From: Anaerolineaceae bacterium UBA4890
GTDB lineage: Bacteria; Chloroflexota; Anaerolineae; Anaerolineales; Anaerolineaceae
NCBI GenBank assembly: GCA_002399085.1
Contig: DHCY01000044.1
Coordinates: forward strand, 1-64,000
DNA: 64,000 nucleotides
Direction: 5' to 3'
Within the stretch, counting starts at the first letter, position 1; the number at the start of each line of letters is the position of its first letter. The translations under genes and the position numbers were made by a program. The notes under the pieces were generated by a model. The model worked only from the letters and a program-made list of their open reading frames with translations, searched no databases and had not been told where the DNA came from. Below are positions 7,730-16,229 of the stretch, in pieces.

Positions 7730-8548
7730 TTGCGCAACGTGATGCAGCGGGTTGCACCTCTGGTTGAACAAGCAGCAATAGCCTGGGAAGGGGAGGATGG
7801 TGAGCGCTGTTATGGGCAGATTGAAAAAAGGCAAAACAGGCAACATGCACAGATGTGTTACCTGGGCTGCCAGGAAGTTAGCGACCCGCTAAACATCTGC
7901 CGGGTGCTTGAGCAAATGGTCAAAAGTGCCGGGAGCTGGAAAGCATGGGGCGTTTTGGCTGACCTGCCGGAATCTTCACCGCTTTTTGAAGGCTTTCGAA
8001 AAGCCGGCTTCACCATATGGGCGCGACAAAACATTTATCTGCTGGGCGCTGAAGCTGCTCAAAACGCAGCCCAAGCGAACCTATGGCGCTTGTGGACCTC
8101 AGACGACATGGCTTCCGTTAATTCACTCTATAAAGAGGTCGTGCCGGGCTTGGTGCAATGCATAGAGCCGATCACCCGAAAAACAGCGCTCGGTTTGGTT
8201 GCCTTTCAACCTGATGGACGACTGGCAGCATTTGCTGACCTGGAATATGGACCCAAAGGCGTGTGGGTCCAGGTTATCACCAGCCCCGATGTGCAGGCAG
8301 CCAGCCTGCTACAGACCCTTTACGCTTCCATTCCCGAGTTGTATGGCAGACCAGCATACCTGAGTGTGCGGTCCTACCTGCCTTGGTTGGATGCTACCCT
8401 CGAAGCCCTCGGAATGACCAGGGCTGAGTCCCAGATGCTGCTGGTGAAGAATATGGTTTTGCGCAAGGCGCTTGACCGCAATGCAGTCAAGCAGGTTTTT
8501 GAAAAAAATAATTTGGAAGGTTCGCTACCCATAACTCGGGTAAAATAA
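7730..8548 (+). CDS. Protein of unknown function, possibly GNAT-fold
   Basis: Not recognised as a named family. The first standard start codon in the open frame is TTG at 7730, giving 272 residues. The frame stays open and protein-like upstream to about 7619, encoding a segment such as GIRKLSPFDLYKISRTGA, so the true start may be a non-standard ATC at 7619 overlapping pdxT, with TTGGAG upstream. The layout of alternating strands and helices (a GVLADLPESSPLFEGFRKAGF stretch, then LGLVAFQPDGRLAAFADLEY) suggests a tandem acetyltransferase-like fold; this is inference only. It lies between pdxT and a methyltransferase on the same strand. Confidence 0.65.
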   Translation: MRNVMQRVAPLVEQAAIAWEGEDGERCYGQIEKRQNRQHAQMCYLGCQEVSDPLNICRVLEQMVKSAGSWKAWGVLADLPESSPLFEGFRKAGFTIWARQNIYLLGAEAAQNAAQANLWRLWTSDDMASVNSLYKEVVPGLVQCIEPITRKTALGLVAFQPDGRLAAFADLEYGPKGVWVQVITSPDVQAASLLQTLYASIPELYGRPAYLSVRSYLPWLDATLEALGMTRAESQMLLVKNMVLRKALDRNAVKQVFEKNNLEGSLPITRVK

Positions 8549-8573
8549 TAGGAAATACAGAGGGGGAGCAAAG

Positions 8574-9170
8574 ATGCGCAAAGAAAAATCCATAAAACTT
8601 TTTGACAGACTATCGCCGTTTTTTGGACGTGCCTACGGAAGACAAAGGAAACAATATTCCCGAATCTTCCAAAGCATGGTTCAATGCAACCTTTCCCATT
8701 TTTCTACCATTTTGGATGTCGGTTTTGGATCCGGGGCAATGGCATCGGTCTTTGCTGATATGAGGTTGAAAACATACGCGGTGGACCGTTCCATGGGAAT
8801 GCTGAAGGTTGCCAAACAAAAACTCGTACATAATAAGGTGAACCTGGTTTTGGCGGATGCAGTGGATGGCTTGCCTTTTCCTGAGAATAGCTTTGACGTC
8901 GTCATTGCTGCGTTCGTTGCTCATGGAATGCAGGCAGAAGAGCGACTCAAGTTGTATGCAGAAATGAAACGAGTGGGCAAACATCTATTTATCCTGCATG
9001 ATTACAATGGTAAGCGGTCCTTAATCTATAGCCTGGCAGAGTTCCTTGAAGGCGGAGACTATTTCAACTTTACTCGTGTTATCAAGGATGAGTTAATGGA
9101 CTACTTCGGGAATCTCGAAATTGTGAACACCGACAAGATGAGTTGTTGTTATGTCTGCAACATAAGCTGA
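8574..9170 (+). CDS. Class I SAM-dependent methyltransferase
   Basis: A 198-residue Rossmann-fold methyltransferase. Motif I is LDVGFGSGA (near residues 47-55). An acidic residue after the second strand (AVDRS) should bind the SAM ribose, and a motif like LPFPENSFDVVIAAF follows. The substrate cannot be told; the short C terminus and the overall pattern fit the Methyltransf_11 group. It is preceded by a GAGGGGGAGC ribosome site and lies 25 bp after the unknown gene, so they are probably cotranscribed. Confidence 0.85.
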   Translation: MRKEKSIKLFDRLSPFFGRAYGRQRKQYSRIFQSMVQCNLSHFSTILDVGFGSGAMASVFADMRLKTYAVDRSMGMLKVAKQKLVHNKVNLVLADAVDGLPFPENSFDVVIAAFVAHGMQAEERLKLYAEMKRVGKHLFILHDYNGKRSLIYSLAEFLEGGDYFNFTRVIKDELMDYFGNLEIVNTDKMSCCYVCNIS

Positions 9171-9334
9171 AGGCAAAAAAACATTCCGAAGACATTATGT
9201 TCTAATATCCACTCCAATTGTCATAGAATCAGGTCGGGTTCTGTTGTCGGCTGGCAGCTGCAATTAACGTTTTCTAAGAAACAATACAAAATTAGTCGCC
9301 CTTCCCTGGTTTAGGTTAAAATCAAGAATAGAAA

Positions 9335-11017
9335 ATGGAAAAAAGTATGACACAAACCAAATATATAACTGATGATCTGGCGGCTATGCTGGGCGTTTTT
9401 CCCGAGGAAATCGCTGAAGCGGTGGTTCAGAAAAATCATTTTGACGATTTATTAGAAGTAGTTCTCGACCTGGGTCGCATCCCAACTGCTCTTTTTGTCG
9501 ATGGCGATGTGAAGTTGCTCGATCGCCCGGTCGACCATAACGATATTAATCACGTGGTTAGCCGGATCGGCGAATTCGATGCCGATAACCGGGCAGGTAT
9601 GGAGAGCACGCTTCATCGCATCTCTGCCATTCGCAACCGACGCGGCAACGTGGTTGGGTTAACCTGCCGTGTGGGGCGGGCTGTTTATGGCACAATCAAT
9701 ATCATCGAAGATTTAATCGAGTCTGGTGAGAGCATCCTGATTTTGGGTAAGCCTGGTGTCGGTAAAACCACCATGCTGCGCGAGGCTGCCAGAATTTTGG
9801 CAGAAAGCCGGCGTGTGGTCATCGTGGACACCTCCAACGAGATCGGTGGTGACGGCGACGTTCCGCACCCAGCAGTTGGTGCTGCCCGAAGAATGCAAGT
9901 GCCCAAGCCATCGCTGCAGCACGAGGTCATGATTGAAGCAGTTGAAAACCATAACCCCGAAGTGATCGTGATCGACGAGATCGGGCGTGAACTGGAAGCC
10001 CAGGCAGCGCGCACAATTGCTGAACGCGGTGTACAACTGATCGGTACTGCGCATGGTAACGCCCTGGACAACCTGCTGGTCAATCCAACCCTTTCCGACC
10101 TTATTGGTGGGGTTTCTTCGGTTACTCTCTCTGACGATGAAGCCAGGCGGCGAGGCACCCAAAAGACAGTCTTGGAACGCAAATCTCCACCCACCTTTAC
10201 CATCCTGGTCGAAATCCAGGATCGAGGTCGCGTGAAAGTGCATCGCGATGTCGGCGCGGCAGTCGATTCGATTCTGCGGGGCTATCCAATGCTGCCCGAA
10301 GAGCGCTTCAGGGATGAAGACGGCAAGGTGCATTTCCTGAAGCAAACCAAGCCCAATATGCCCACGGTCTCGCAGGCAATTCGCAGGGGAAGCATGGAAA
10401 AGAGCCCTTTCGATCGCGGCATCAGCCAGTCTCCAACCCGCAGACAAACCAGCCCTGCCCAAACAAGCATTGCCCAACCCAGGCATGAAGATCGATATGA
10501 AGACTTTCTGGCAGCTGATGACTACCAAAACCCACCTTTTCAACCCCAGGAAGGGAAGAAGAACATCTTTGCCTTTGGTGTGGCGCGTAACCGGCTTTTG
10601 CAAGCGATCAAGAGCCTGGGTGTGCCTGCAACCGTAGTCAAAGAACTTTCAGATGCCGATGTTTTGCTCACACAGAGACGTTATTATCGCGATAGATTAC
10701 AGCCAATTGTTGAAGCTGAAGAACGGGGCATGCCAATCTTTGTGATCAAATCTAATTCAGTAGACCAGATTGAGCAATTCTTAGCCGATTCTTTCCAACC
10801 GCAACAAGCACCGGTTAGGCGCACCCTGTCAGAAGAAGCCATGCGCCACGCCGAACAGGCGATTCTGATGGTCCAGGCTGGAGAAAAATTTATCAATCTG
10901 CCGCCCATGCCTTCCCCTGTACGGCGGGAGCAGCATGAACTCGCCAAGCGAGCGCATCTGGTTTCCCGCTCATTCGGGAAAGACCCCAACCGTTATGTGC
11001 GCATTTACAGGGATTAA
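9335..11017 (+). CDS. AAA-family ATPase with R3H domain (SpoIIIAA/Ycf45-like)
   Basis: A 560-residue protein. Residues 1-110 are a helical N-terminal region, then an AAA ATPase similar to SpoIIIAA and plastid Ycf45 with Walker A GKPGVGKT at residues 138-145 and Walker B EVIVIDEIG. A linker of low complexity follows (about 340-400), and the C terminus ends in an R3H single-stranded nucleic-acid-binding domain (about 500-560, with RREQHELAKRAHLVSRSFG). The family is widespread in cyanobacteria, Firmicutes and Chloroflexi, but its role is poorly known. An alternative start is the ATG four codons later (9347). The next gene, tmk, starts 2 bp after the stop. Confidence 0.85.
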   Translation: MEKSMTQTKYITDDLAAMLGVFPEEIAEAVVQKNHFDDLLEVVLDLGRIPTALFVDGDVKLLDRPVDHNDINHVVSRIGEFDADNRAGMESTLHRISAIRNRRGNVVGLTCRVGRAVYGTINIIEDLIESGESILILGKPGVGKTTMLREAARILAESRRVVIVDTSNEIGGDGDVPHPAVGAARRMQVPKPSLQHEVMIEAVENHNPEVIVIDEIGRELEAQAARTIAERGVQLIGTAHGNALDNLLVNPTLSDLIGGVSSVTLSDDEARRRGTQKTVLERKSPPTFTILVEIQDRGRVKVHRDVGAAVDSILRGYPMLPEERFRDEDGKVHFLKQTKPNMPTVSQAIRRGSMEKSPFDRGISQSPTRRQTSPAQTSIAQPRHEDRYEDFLAADDYQNPPFQPQEGKKNIFAFGVARNRLLQAIKSLGVPATVVKELSDADVLLTQRRYYRDRLQPIVEAEERGMPIFVIKSNSVDQIEQFLADSFQPQQAPVRRTLSEEAMRHAEQAILMVQAGEKFINLPPMPSPVRREQHELAKRAHLVSRSFGKDPNRYVRIYRD

Positions 11018-11019
11018 GC

Positions 11020-11670
11020 ATGTTTATAACCTTTGAAGGACCGGAAGGAAGCGGAAAAAGCACGCAACTGCCACAGTTGGCGCAATTCCTGGAAGAAGCA
11101 GGCTTTACGGTTGTTAAAACTCGTGAACCAGGTGGTACAAAGATCGGAGACCAGATCCGTGAGATTCTGATGCGGATGGAAAATACCGAACTACACCCCC
11201 GAACCGAAATTCTGCTGTTTTTGGCAGCCCGAGCTCAACTGGTCGAAGAACTGATCAAACCCAGCCTGCAATCAGGCACGATCATCCTGTGTGATCGTTA
11301 TGGTGATTCGACCATGGCATACCAAGGCTACGGTCATGGACTGGACCTTAAGATCTTGCGTTCGATGCTCAAATTTGCCACTGGTGGATTGAAGCCGGAC
11401 CTGACTTTTTTACTTGATGTGGATGTCATGACCGGTTTAAAAAGGAAAAAAATCAAGGAGGAATGGAACCGACTTGATGCTTTTGAGTTATCATTCCATG
11501 AACGTGTTCGAAAAGGCTACCATCGGCTTGCCCAGGAAGAACCGGAGCGTTGGAGAATTATAGACGCCACACAGGACCCTGAACAGGTTCAAGAAGAGAT
11601 TAGGATTATCGTCCTGGAAGCCTTAAAACAAAACATGAAGAAGCAACAAGACACAAGCCTTGTTGATTGA
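11020..11670 (+). CDS. tmk: Thymidylate kinase
   Basis: A 216-residue dTMP kinase that converts dTMP to dTDP in DNA precursor synthesis. The P loop GPEGSGKSTQ is at the N terminus, the DR(Y/F) motif is DRYGDSTMAYQGYG, and TREPGGT binds the monophosphate. It starts 2 bp after the R3H ATPase gene, indicating an operon and likely translational coupling. The gene order (ATPase, tmk, secreted foldase) shows no obvious pathway link. Confidence 0.96.
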   Translation: MFITFEGPEGSGKSTQLPQLAQFLEEAGFTVVKTREPGGTKIGDQIREILMRMENTELHPRTEILLFLAARAQLVEELIKPSLQSGTIILCDRYGDSTMAYQGYGHGLDLKILRSMLKFATGGLKPDLTFLLDVDVMTGLKRKKIKEEWNRLDAFELSFHERVRKGYHRLAQEEPERWRIIDATQDPEQVQEEIRIIVLEALKQNMKKQQDTSLVD

Positions 11671-11683
11671 AAGGAATCTCAAA

Positions 11684-12997
11684 ATGAAAATTGTTAAGAA
11701 GTACCTCTGGATCGTAATGGTCTTTATGCTGGCTCTCAGCGCTTGCGAAATCCAGGAAATCACCCCTCCACCGACGGAGACTCAAGTCATCGAAGAGACA
11801 GAAGTTGTCCTTCCAGAGACAACTGAGGTCGTCCCGGTGATTCCAACCGAGGTCTTACCCATCGTGGATGAGGAAGGCAACATGAGCTGTACCCTGGTTG
11901 GTCCGCTCTTTGCGGAACTGACCGAAGAGCAAAAAGTTCAACTGTCGATCTTCCCTGAGGTCAGTGACGCTGACTACATCAAAGGTCCGGAAGATGCCAT
12001 ATTAACGGTAATTGAGTACACCGACTTTTTCTGCCCTTACTGTTCTATGGCATACGGTGAGCTTGAAACCCTGATGGAAAAGTATCCTGATGATGTCAGG
12101 CTTGTCTACCGTCCGCTGCCTCTGGATTCACTCCACCCAACTGCTCCGCTTGCCGCCTATGGCGCTGAAGCTGCTGGCATCCAGGGAAAATTCTGGGATA
12201 TGTATTCTGCCATCTTCTTGAACCAGGCTGACCTGGCAGCGTTGACGGCTGAAGACCTGGCTGCATGGTTGACGACCACCGCCGAAGATATGGGACTGGA
12301 TGTTGAACAGTTTGTTGCCGATATGGAAAGTGAAGAAGTGATTGATAAGATCACAACCGAGCAGCAAACTATGTTCGCAGCAGGTGTCAGCTCCACCCCA
12401 ACCATTCTGGTTAATGGACGTCCTGTTGGCAACTGGCAGGCAGCCTACCTCAGCAACTTTATCGAAGTGATGAAGGCTGAGAAAGATATGATCACCGAAT
12501 GCCCGCCTTTTGTGATCGACCAGGATAAGGAATACACCGCAACGATCGAGACCGAACACGGCGACCTGGTATTGGAACTCTACCCCAAGGCAGCCCCGAT
12601 GGCAGTCAATTCCTTTGTCTATCTTGCCCGTGAAGGTTTTTATGATGGTGTCACTTTCCACCGTGTTTATCATGACTTCATGGCTCAGACCGGTGACCCC
12701 ACAGGGACAGGCTGGAGCGGCGCAGGCTATCAGTTCCGCGAAGAAATTGTTCCTGAGCTGACTTACGACGAGGCTTACATGGTCGGCGTTGCTCGTGGTC
12801 AGGCAGAAGGAACCAGCGGAAGCCAGTTCTTCATCACTTATGTCCCCTATCCTTCACTCAACGGTGGCTATACCATCTTTGGGAAGCTGATTGAGGGCTT
12901 TGATGTACTGGATCAAATCGCAGAACGGGATGCGGATAACAATCCCGATTCCCCAGCAGGCGAGAAGATCATAAGCATTACGATTACTGAAAAATAG
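11684..12997 (+). CDS. Lipoprotein fusing a DsbA-like thioredoxin domain to a cyclophilin
   Basis: A 437-residue extracytoplasmic lipoprotein. The signal peptide ends in the lipobox LSAC (Cys about 22) and is followed by a Thr/Pro/Glu-rich tether. Residues about 95-270 form a DsbA/DsbG-like thioredoxin fold with active site CPYC (Cys117, Cys120) and a cis-proline region VSSTPTILV. Residues 283-437 are a cyclophilin-type peptidyl-prolyl isomerase with TFHRV and SGSQFFI motifs. Both disulfide and proline folding chemistry thus sit on one membrane-anchored chain. The start at 11684 has AAAGGA upstream. The stop overlaps the GTG of the next gene by one base. Confidence 0.92.
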   Translation: MKIVKKYLWIVMVFMLALSACEIQEITPPPTETQVIEETEVVLPETTEVVPVIPTEVLPIVDEEGNMSCTLVGPLFAELTEEQKVQLSIFPEVSDADYIKGPEDAILTVIEYTDFFCPYCSMAYGELETLMEKYPDDVRLVYRPLPLDSLHPTAPLAAYGAEAAGIQGKFWDMYSAIFLNQADLAALTAEDLAAWLTTTAEDMGLDVEQFVADMESEEVIDKITTEQQTMFAAGVSSTPTILVNGRPVGNWQAAYLSNFIEVMKAEKDMITECPPFVIDQDKEYTATIETEHGDLVLELYPKAAPMAVNSFVYLAREGFYDGVTFHRVYHDFMAQTGDPTGTGWSGAGYQFREEIVPELTYDEAYMVGVARGQAEGTSGSQFFITYVPYPSLNGGYTIFGKLIEGFDVLDQIAERDADNNPDSPAGEKIISITITEK

Positions 12998-14202
12998 TGG
13001 TCGAGACAGCTACTGAGCCTTCACGAACAAATCGGACCAGCCCCCGCTGGATGCACTGGATAAACCTTACCGGCAATATCCTGGTCGTCCTCGGGGCTGG
13101 TTCACTTTTCTTGGTGTTGGTTAGATGGCAGCCGGAAGCCGCTGATAACCCACTTCTCAGGCAAATATCAAACCGTGCTGTCTACCTGTGGGCGTATACG
13201 AGCTTTTTTGTTGGATTAATGGCTCTGATTGGTGCCTATGATAGTTACCAAAGGCTCAGGGGTAAACCTAAAAATCGAAAACGCAGACAAGCTGGTTGGC
13301 TGCGCTTGATTATTCTCTTATTCCCACTGCTCCTCTGGGCAGCTGAAGCCTGGAAGTATTCGATTATCCTGCCCGATTGGATCTTTTCAATCATTATTTT
13401 TCTCGGTGTACTGATTCCTGCGATATGGCTTCTGCGAGTGGCGAGCGGGGAATTGTGGGGGCAGCATAAAGGTCGGGATGCCTCCGTCATCAGCTTTTCG
13501 AGCACAGTCACGCTACCCATTATCATTTTGGTTGAATCGTTTCTGGTGCTAATAATCATCCTGGCACTGGGCATCTTTGGTACCAGCGCCTTGACGCAAA
13601 TTCCTGAGACAATGGGCGAGATTGAAAGAATGCTCGATTCTCCGTTGGTTTTGCTGGTTATCGCATTTTTTATCGCCGGAATAGCTCCTGTCGTAGAAGA
13701 ACTTTTGAAAACCCTGTCAACCTGGTTTTTGGTGGGATTGAACATTAGTGACGGCGAAGGCTATATGAACGGGTTAATGGGTGGTTCCACATTTGCGATA
13801 ATGGAAGGCATGCTCTATGCGTCCCAAACCGCCATGACACCCGGGAATGATTGGTTGGGTTTTTTAATTGGTCGGCTGGGCGGTACTTTGATCCATATCT
13901 TTAATGGCGGTCTGATTGGCTGGGCAATAGCCAAAACCTGGCGCGACCGCAATGTCTCCAGGCTTGCGAGTGTTTATCTTTTAGCATTTTTCATTCATGC
14001 CATCTGGAACCTGGCTGCTTATCTAACCCAAATACTCCCCACGCTCAGGGGGCTAGAGATGAACCAGGTGTTCTCAATCATGATCATGGCGGTTATCGCT
14101 TTGCTCATCAGCATCGGATTCATCACCTTCGCCCGTTTTATTCTCAGAAACGAAAAAATCAGGCATACTGCTCTTACAGGAGAAACACATGTCAACTCAT
14201 GA
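12997..14202 (+). CDS. PrsW-family intramembrane metalloprotease
   Basis: A 401-residue multispanning membrane protein of the PrsW/CPBP-like superfamily. The metal-site motifs are present in order: VEELLK, MEGMLYA, and the histidines in LIHIFNGG and FFIHAIWN. PrsW in Bacillus cleaves an anti-sigma factor. Here a sigma/anti-sigma pair lies 4 kb downstream, but a link is only speculation. It uses a GTG start overlapping the stop of the lipoprotein gene (TAGTG), indicating coupled translation. Confidence 0.87.
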   Translation: MVETATEPSRTNRTSPRWMHWINLTGNILVVLGAGSLFLVLVRWQPEAADNPLLRQISNRAVYLWAYTSFFVGLMALIGAYDSYQRLRGKPKNRKRRQAGWLRLIILLFPLLLWAAEAWKYSIILPDWIFSIIIFLGVLIPAIWLLRVASGELWGQHKGRDASVISFSSTVTLPIIILVESFLVLIIILALGIFGTSALTQIPETMGEIERMLDSPLVLLVIAFFIAGIAPVVEELLKTLSTWFLVGLNISDGEGYMNGLMGGSTFAIMEGMLYASQTAMTPGNDWLGFLIGRLGGTLIHIFNGGLIGWAIAKTWRDRNVSRLASVYLLAFFIHAIWNLAAYLTQILPTLRGLEMNQVFSIMIMAVIALLISIGFITFARFILRNEKIRHTALTGETHVNS

Positions 14203-14878
14203 ATGGGTTTCCCGTGAGCGCGTAATGAAATTTTTGCGATCCATTTTTGGTGTGTTAGCCAATATTGAAGTAATTGGCGGGGAGAACATTCCCGATCAAG
14301 GCGCTTTTGTGCTGGCAACCAGCCATATCAGCCGGCTGGACACACCTTTTCTAATGATGTCCACCACCCGGAAGGACGTGGTTGGCATGGTGGCATCGAA
14401 TTATAAACACGCCCCTTTTATCGGTTGGTTTCTATCAAAACTGGGCGTTATCTGGATTGACCGGGATGGTTACGACTTCAAAGCTTTCAGAGAAGCTTCT
14501 GCTTATTTGAAAAAAGGGGGGATCGTTGGGCTTGCCCCGGAGGGGAGGCGCTCAAAGGATGGTCAGCTGCTGGAAGGAAAGCCCGGCACTGTATTACTGG
14601 CGTTGAGAAACAAGGCTCAAGTCATACCTGCTGCTGTTTTGGGTTCGGCTGACATGATGAAACGCCTTCTAAAATTAAAGAAAATGCAGGTTAAAGTAAT
14701 TTTTGGAAAACCTTTTGATCTACCCAGACCGGAGGAAGAGCAAAACGGAAAAGATATTCTCGAGTTAGCAACAACCGAAATTATGTGTCGGATTGCAGCA
14801 CTCCTGCCGGAAGAACGTAGAGGCTTCTATCGCGATCACCAGCGCTTAAAGGTATTATTAGCCGCACAACAACAATAA
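14189..14878 (+). CDS. 1-acyl-sn-glycerol-3-phosphate acyltransferase (PlsC-like)
   Basis: A 229-residue membrane-associated acyltransferase. The catalytic HX4D motif appears as SHISRLD, the substrate-binding motif as APEGRRSKDG, and the later conserved proline segment as VIPAAVLGS. It probably acylates lysophosphatidic acid in phospholipid synthesis, although the exact acceptor in this family varies. It overlaps the PrsW gene by 14 bp. AGGAG precedes the ATG at 14189, which favours this start over the downstream ATG at 14225. Confidence 0.88.
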   Translation: MSTHEWVSRERVMKFLRSIFGVLANIEVIGGENIPDQGAFVLATSHISRLDTPFLMMSTTRKDVVGMVASNYKHAPFIGWFLSKLGVIWIDRDGYDFKAFREASAYLKKGGIVGLAPEGRRSKDGQLLEGKPGTVLLALRNKAQVIPAAVLGSADMMKRLLKLKKMQVKVIFGKPFDLPRPEEEQNGKDILELATTEIMCRIAALLPEERRGFYRDHQRLKVLLAAQQQ

Positions 14879-14896
14879 TAAAGAAAAAAGAGGTAC

Positions 14897-15562
14897 ATGA
14901 TGATCCCTATTCGCGACAATCTGAAAACCCATCGAACACCCATTGTGAATTATGCGCTGATTGGAATTAATGTGTTGGTTTTCTTGTGGATGTTTCTGAA
15001 CACAGGCAACCTTGAACAGATTTATTCCCAATACGCCCTGGTCCCTGCCGATTTTTCCATCATCAACCTATTCACCAGCATGTTCATGCACGGCGGATGG
15101 ATGCACATGATCGGTAACATGCTCTACCTGTGGATTTTTGGGGATAATATCGAAGATCGCATGGGGCATATTGGTTTCTTGCTCTTCTACCTAGCGGGTG
15201 GAGTGGCAGCCGCCATGCTTCAGGTTGCGATTAACCCCAGTTCAACAATCCCAATGGTGGGAGCCAGCGGTGCAATCGCTGCAGTTTTGGGTGCTTACCT
15301 GGTTCTGTACCCTCAGAGCCGCGTTTACACATTTGTTCCGATCGGGTTCTTTACCCGATTGACACTTATGCCTGCGATTGTTGTGCTCGGTCTTTGGTTT
15401 TTGCTGCAATTATTCAGCGGTGTTGGCTCTTTGGGAGCACCCGATCAGGGTGGTACAGCATACTTCGCCCATATCGGAGGCTTCGTATTTGGACTGGTTG
15501 TAGGCTGGCTGGTTAAGAAGAGGGGACGCGAACCCCAGCCGGCACCACCAACCTGGAGTTAG
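14897..15562 (+). CDS. Rhomboid-family intramembrane serine protease
   Basis: A 221-residue, six-to-seven-helix membrane protease. The catalytic dyad is visible as Ser124 in GASGA and His192 in FAHIGGF. The HGGWMHMIGNMLYLW motif in the second helix region is typical of the family. Substrates are unknown. The start may be either of two adjacent ATG codons (14897 or 14900), after AAAGAGG. It follows the acyltransferase by 18 bp in the same direction. Confidence 0.93.
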   Translation: MMIPIRDNLKTHRTPIVNYALIGINVLVFLWMFLNTGNLEQIYSQYALVPADFSIINLFTSMFMHGGWMHMIGNMLYLWIFGDNIEDRMGHIGFLLFYLAGGVAAAMLQVAINPSSTIPMVGASGAIAAVLGAYLVLYPQSRVYTFVPIGFFTRLTLMPAIVVLGLWFLLQLFSGVGSLGAPDQGGTAYFAHIGGFVFGLVVGWLVKKRGREPQPAPPTWS

Positions 15563-15587
15563 GCAAATGCTGAGCAAGTTGCTTAGC

Positions 15588-15615
15588 TTGATAAATGTTT
15601 AAACATAGGTATAAT
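15588..15615 (+). promoter_or_regulatory. Promoter for greA, with palindrome in the spacer
   Basis: TTGATA (15588-15593) and a perfect TATAAT (15610-15615) are separated by 16 bp. The spacer contains the perfect palindrome ATGTTTAAACAT (15595-15606), which could bind a regulator. The predicted start is about 15622, leaving an 80-nt leader before greA. Confidence 0.65.
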
Positions 15616-15703
15616 ATTGCTTTAGCGTTTGGATGGTTACAACCCTCGAAGCGCATTTTATATTATTCCCTATAGGGAAGGGTCAATTAAGAAGGAACAT
15701 AAC

Positions 15704-16168
15704 ATGGCAAGTTCATATCTGACACGTGAGGGTTATCAGAAATCCGAACAAGAATTGAATTTCTTGCGCACTGTAAAGCGCAAGGAAGTTGCCGAACGAC
15801 TGCAAGACGCCATGGAAGATGGCGAACTGATCGAAAATGCAGAATTTGAAGCTGCGAAAAACGAACAATCTTTTGTCGAGGGGCGCATTAAAGACCTGGA
15901 GATTTTGCTCGCGAATGCCCATATTATTGGCGAAGAAGTAAATACCCAGGGCATTGTTAAAATAGGTTCCAAAGTTACCATCAAAGAAGAGGGCTTCGAA
16001 CCAGAATGCTACATGATTGTTGGTCCTGCCGAGGCAAATCCCCTTGAAAACAGGATATCCAACGAATCACCAATCGGTCATGCCTTGATCAATCATAAGG
16101 TTGGCGAGAAAATTAAAGTAGAAACGCCAAGTGGTGCAACGGAAGTTGAAATCCTAAAGATAGAGTGA
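15704..16168 (+). CDS. greA: Transcription elongation factor GreA
   Basis: A 154-residue Gre factor that enters the RNA polymerase secondary channel and stimulates cleavage of backtracked transcripts. The N-terminal coiled coil carries the acidic tip (EDGELIENAEFEAAKNEQ), and the C-terminal FKBP-like domain ends in PSGATEVEIL. The open frame extends 25 codons upstream, but the ATG at 15704 has GAAGGA before it and gives the standard length. It is followed by a terminator and then lysS. Confidence 0.96.
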   Translation: MASSYLTREGYQKSEQELNFLRTVKRKEVAERLQDAMEDGELIENAEFEAAKNEQSFVEGRIKDLEILLANAHIIGEEVNTQGIVKIGSKVTIKEEGFEPECYMIVGPAEANPLENRISNESPIGHALINHKVGEKIKVETPSGATEVEILKIE

Positions 16169-16181
16169 GAGAGACCAACAG

Positions 16182-16214
16182 AATGCCCCACCTGACCAGG
16201 TGGGGCATTTTTAA
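16182..16214 (+). terminator. Rho-independent terminator after greA
   Basis: ATGCCCCACCTG pairs with CAGGTGGGGCAT around the loop AC, followed by TTTTT. It separates greA from lysS, which starts about 18 bp later, so lysS would depend on readthrough or a promoter inside greA. Confidence 0.85.
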
Positions 16215-16229
16215 TGTAAAGGACAAACC

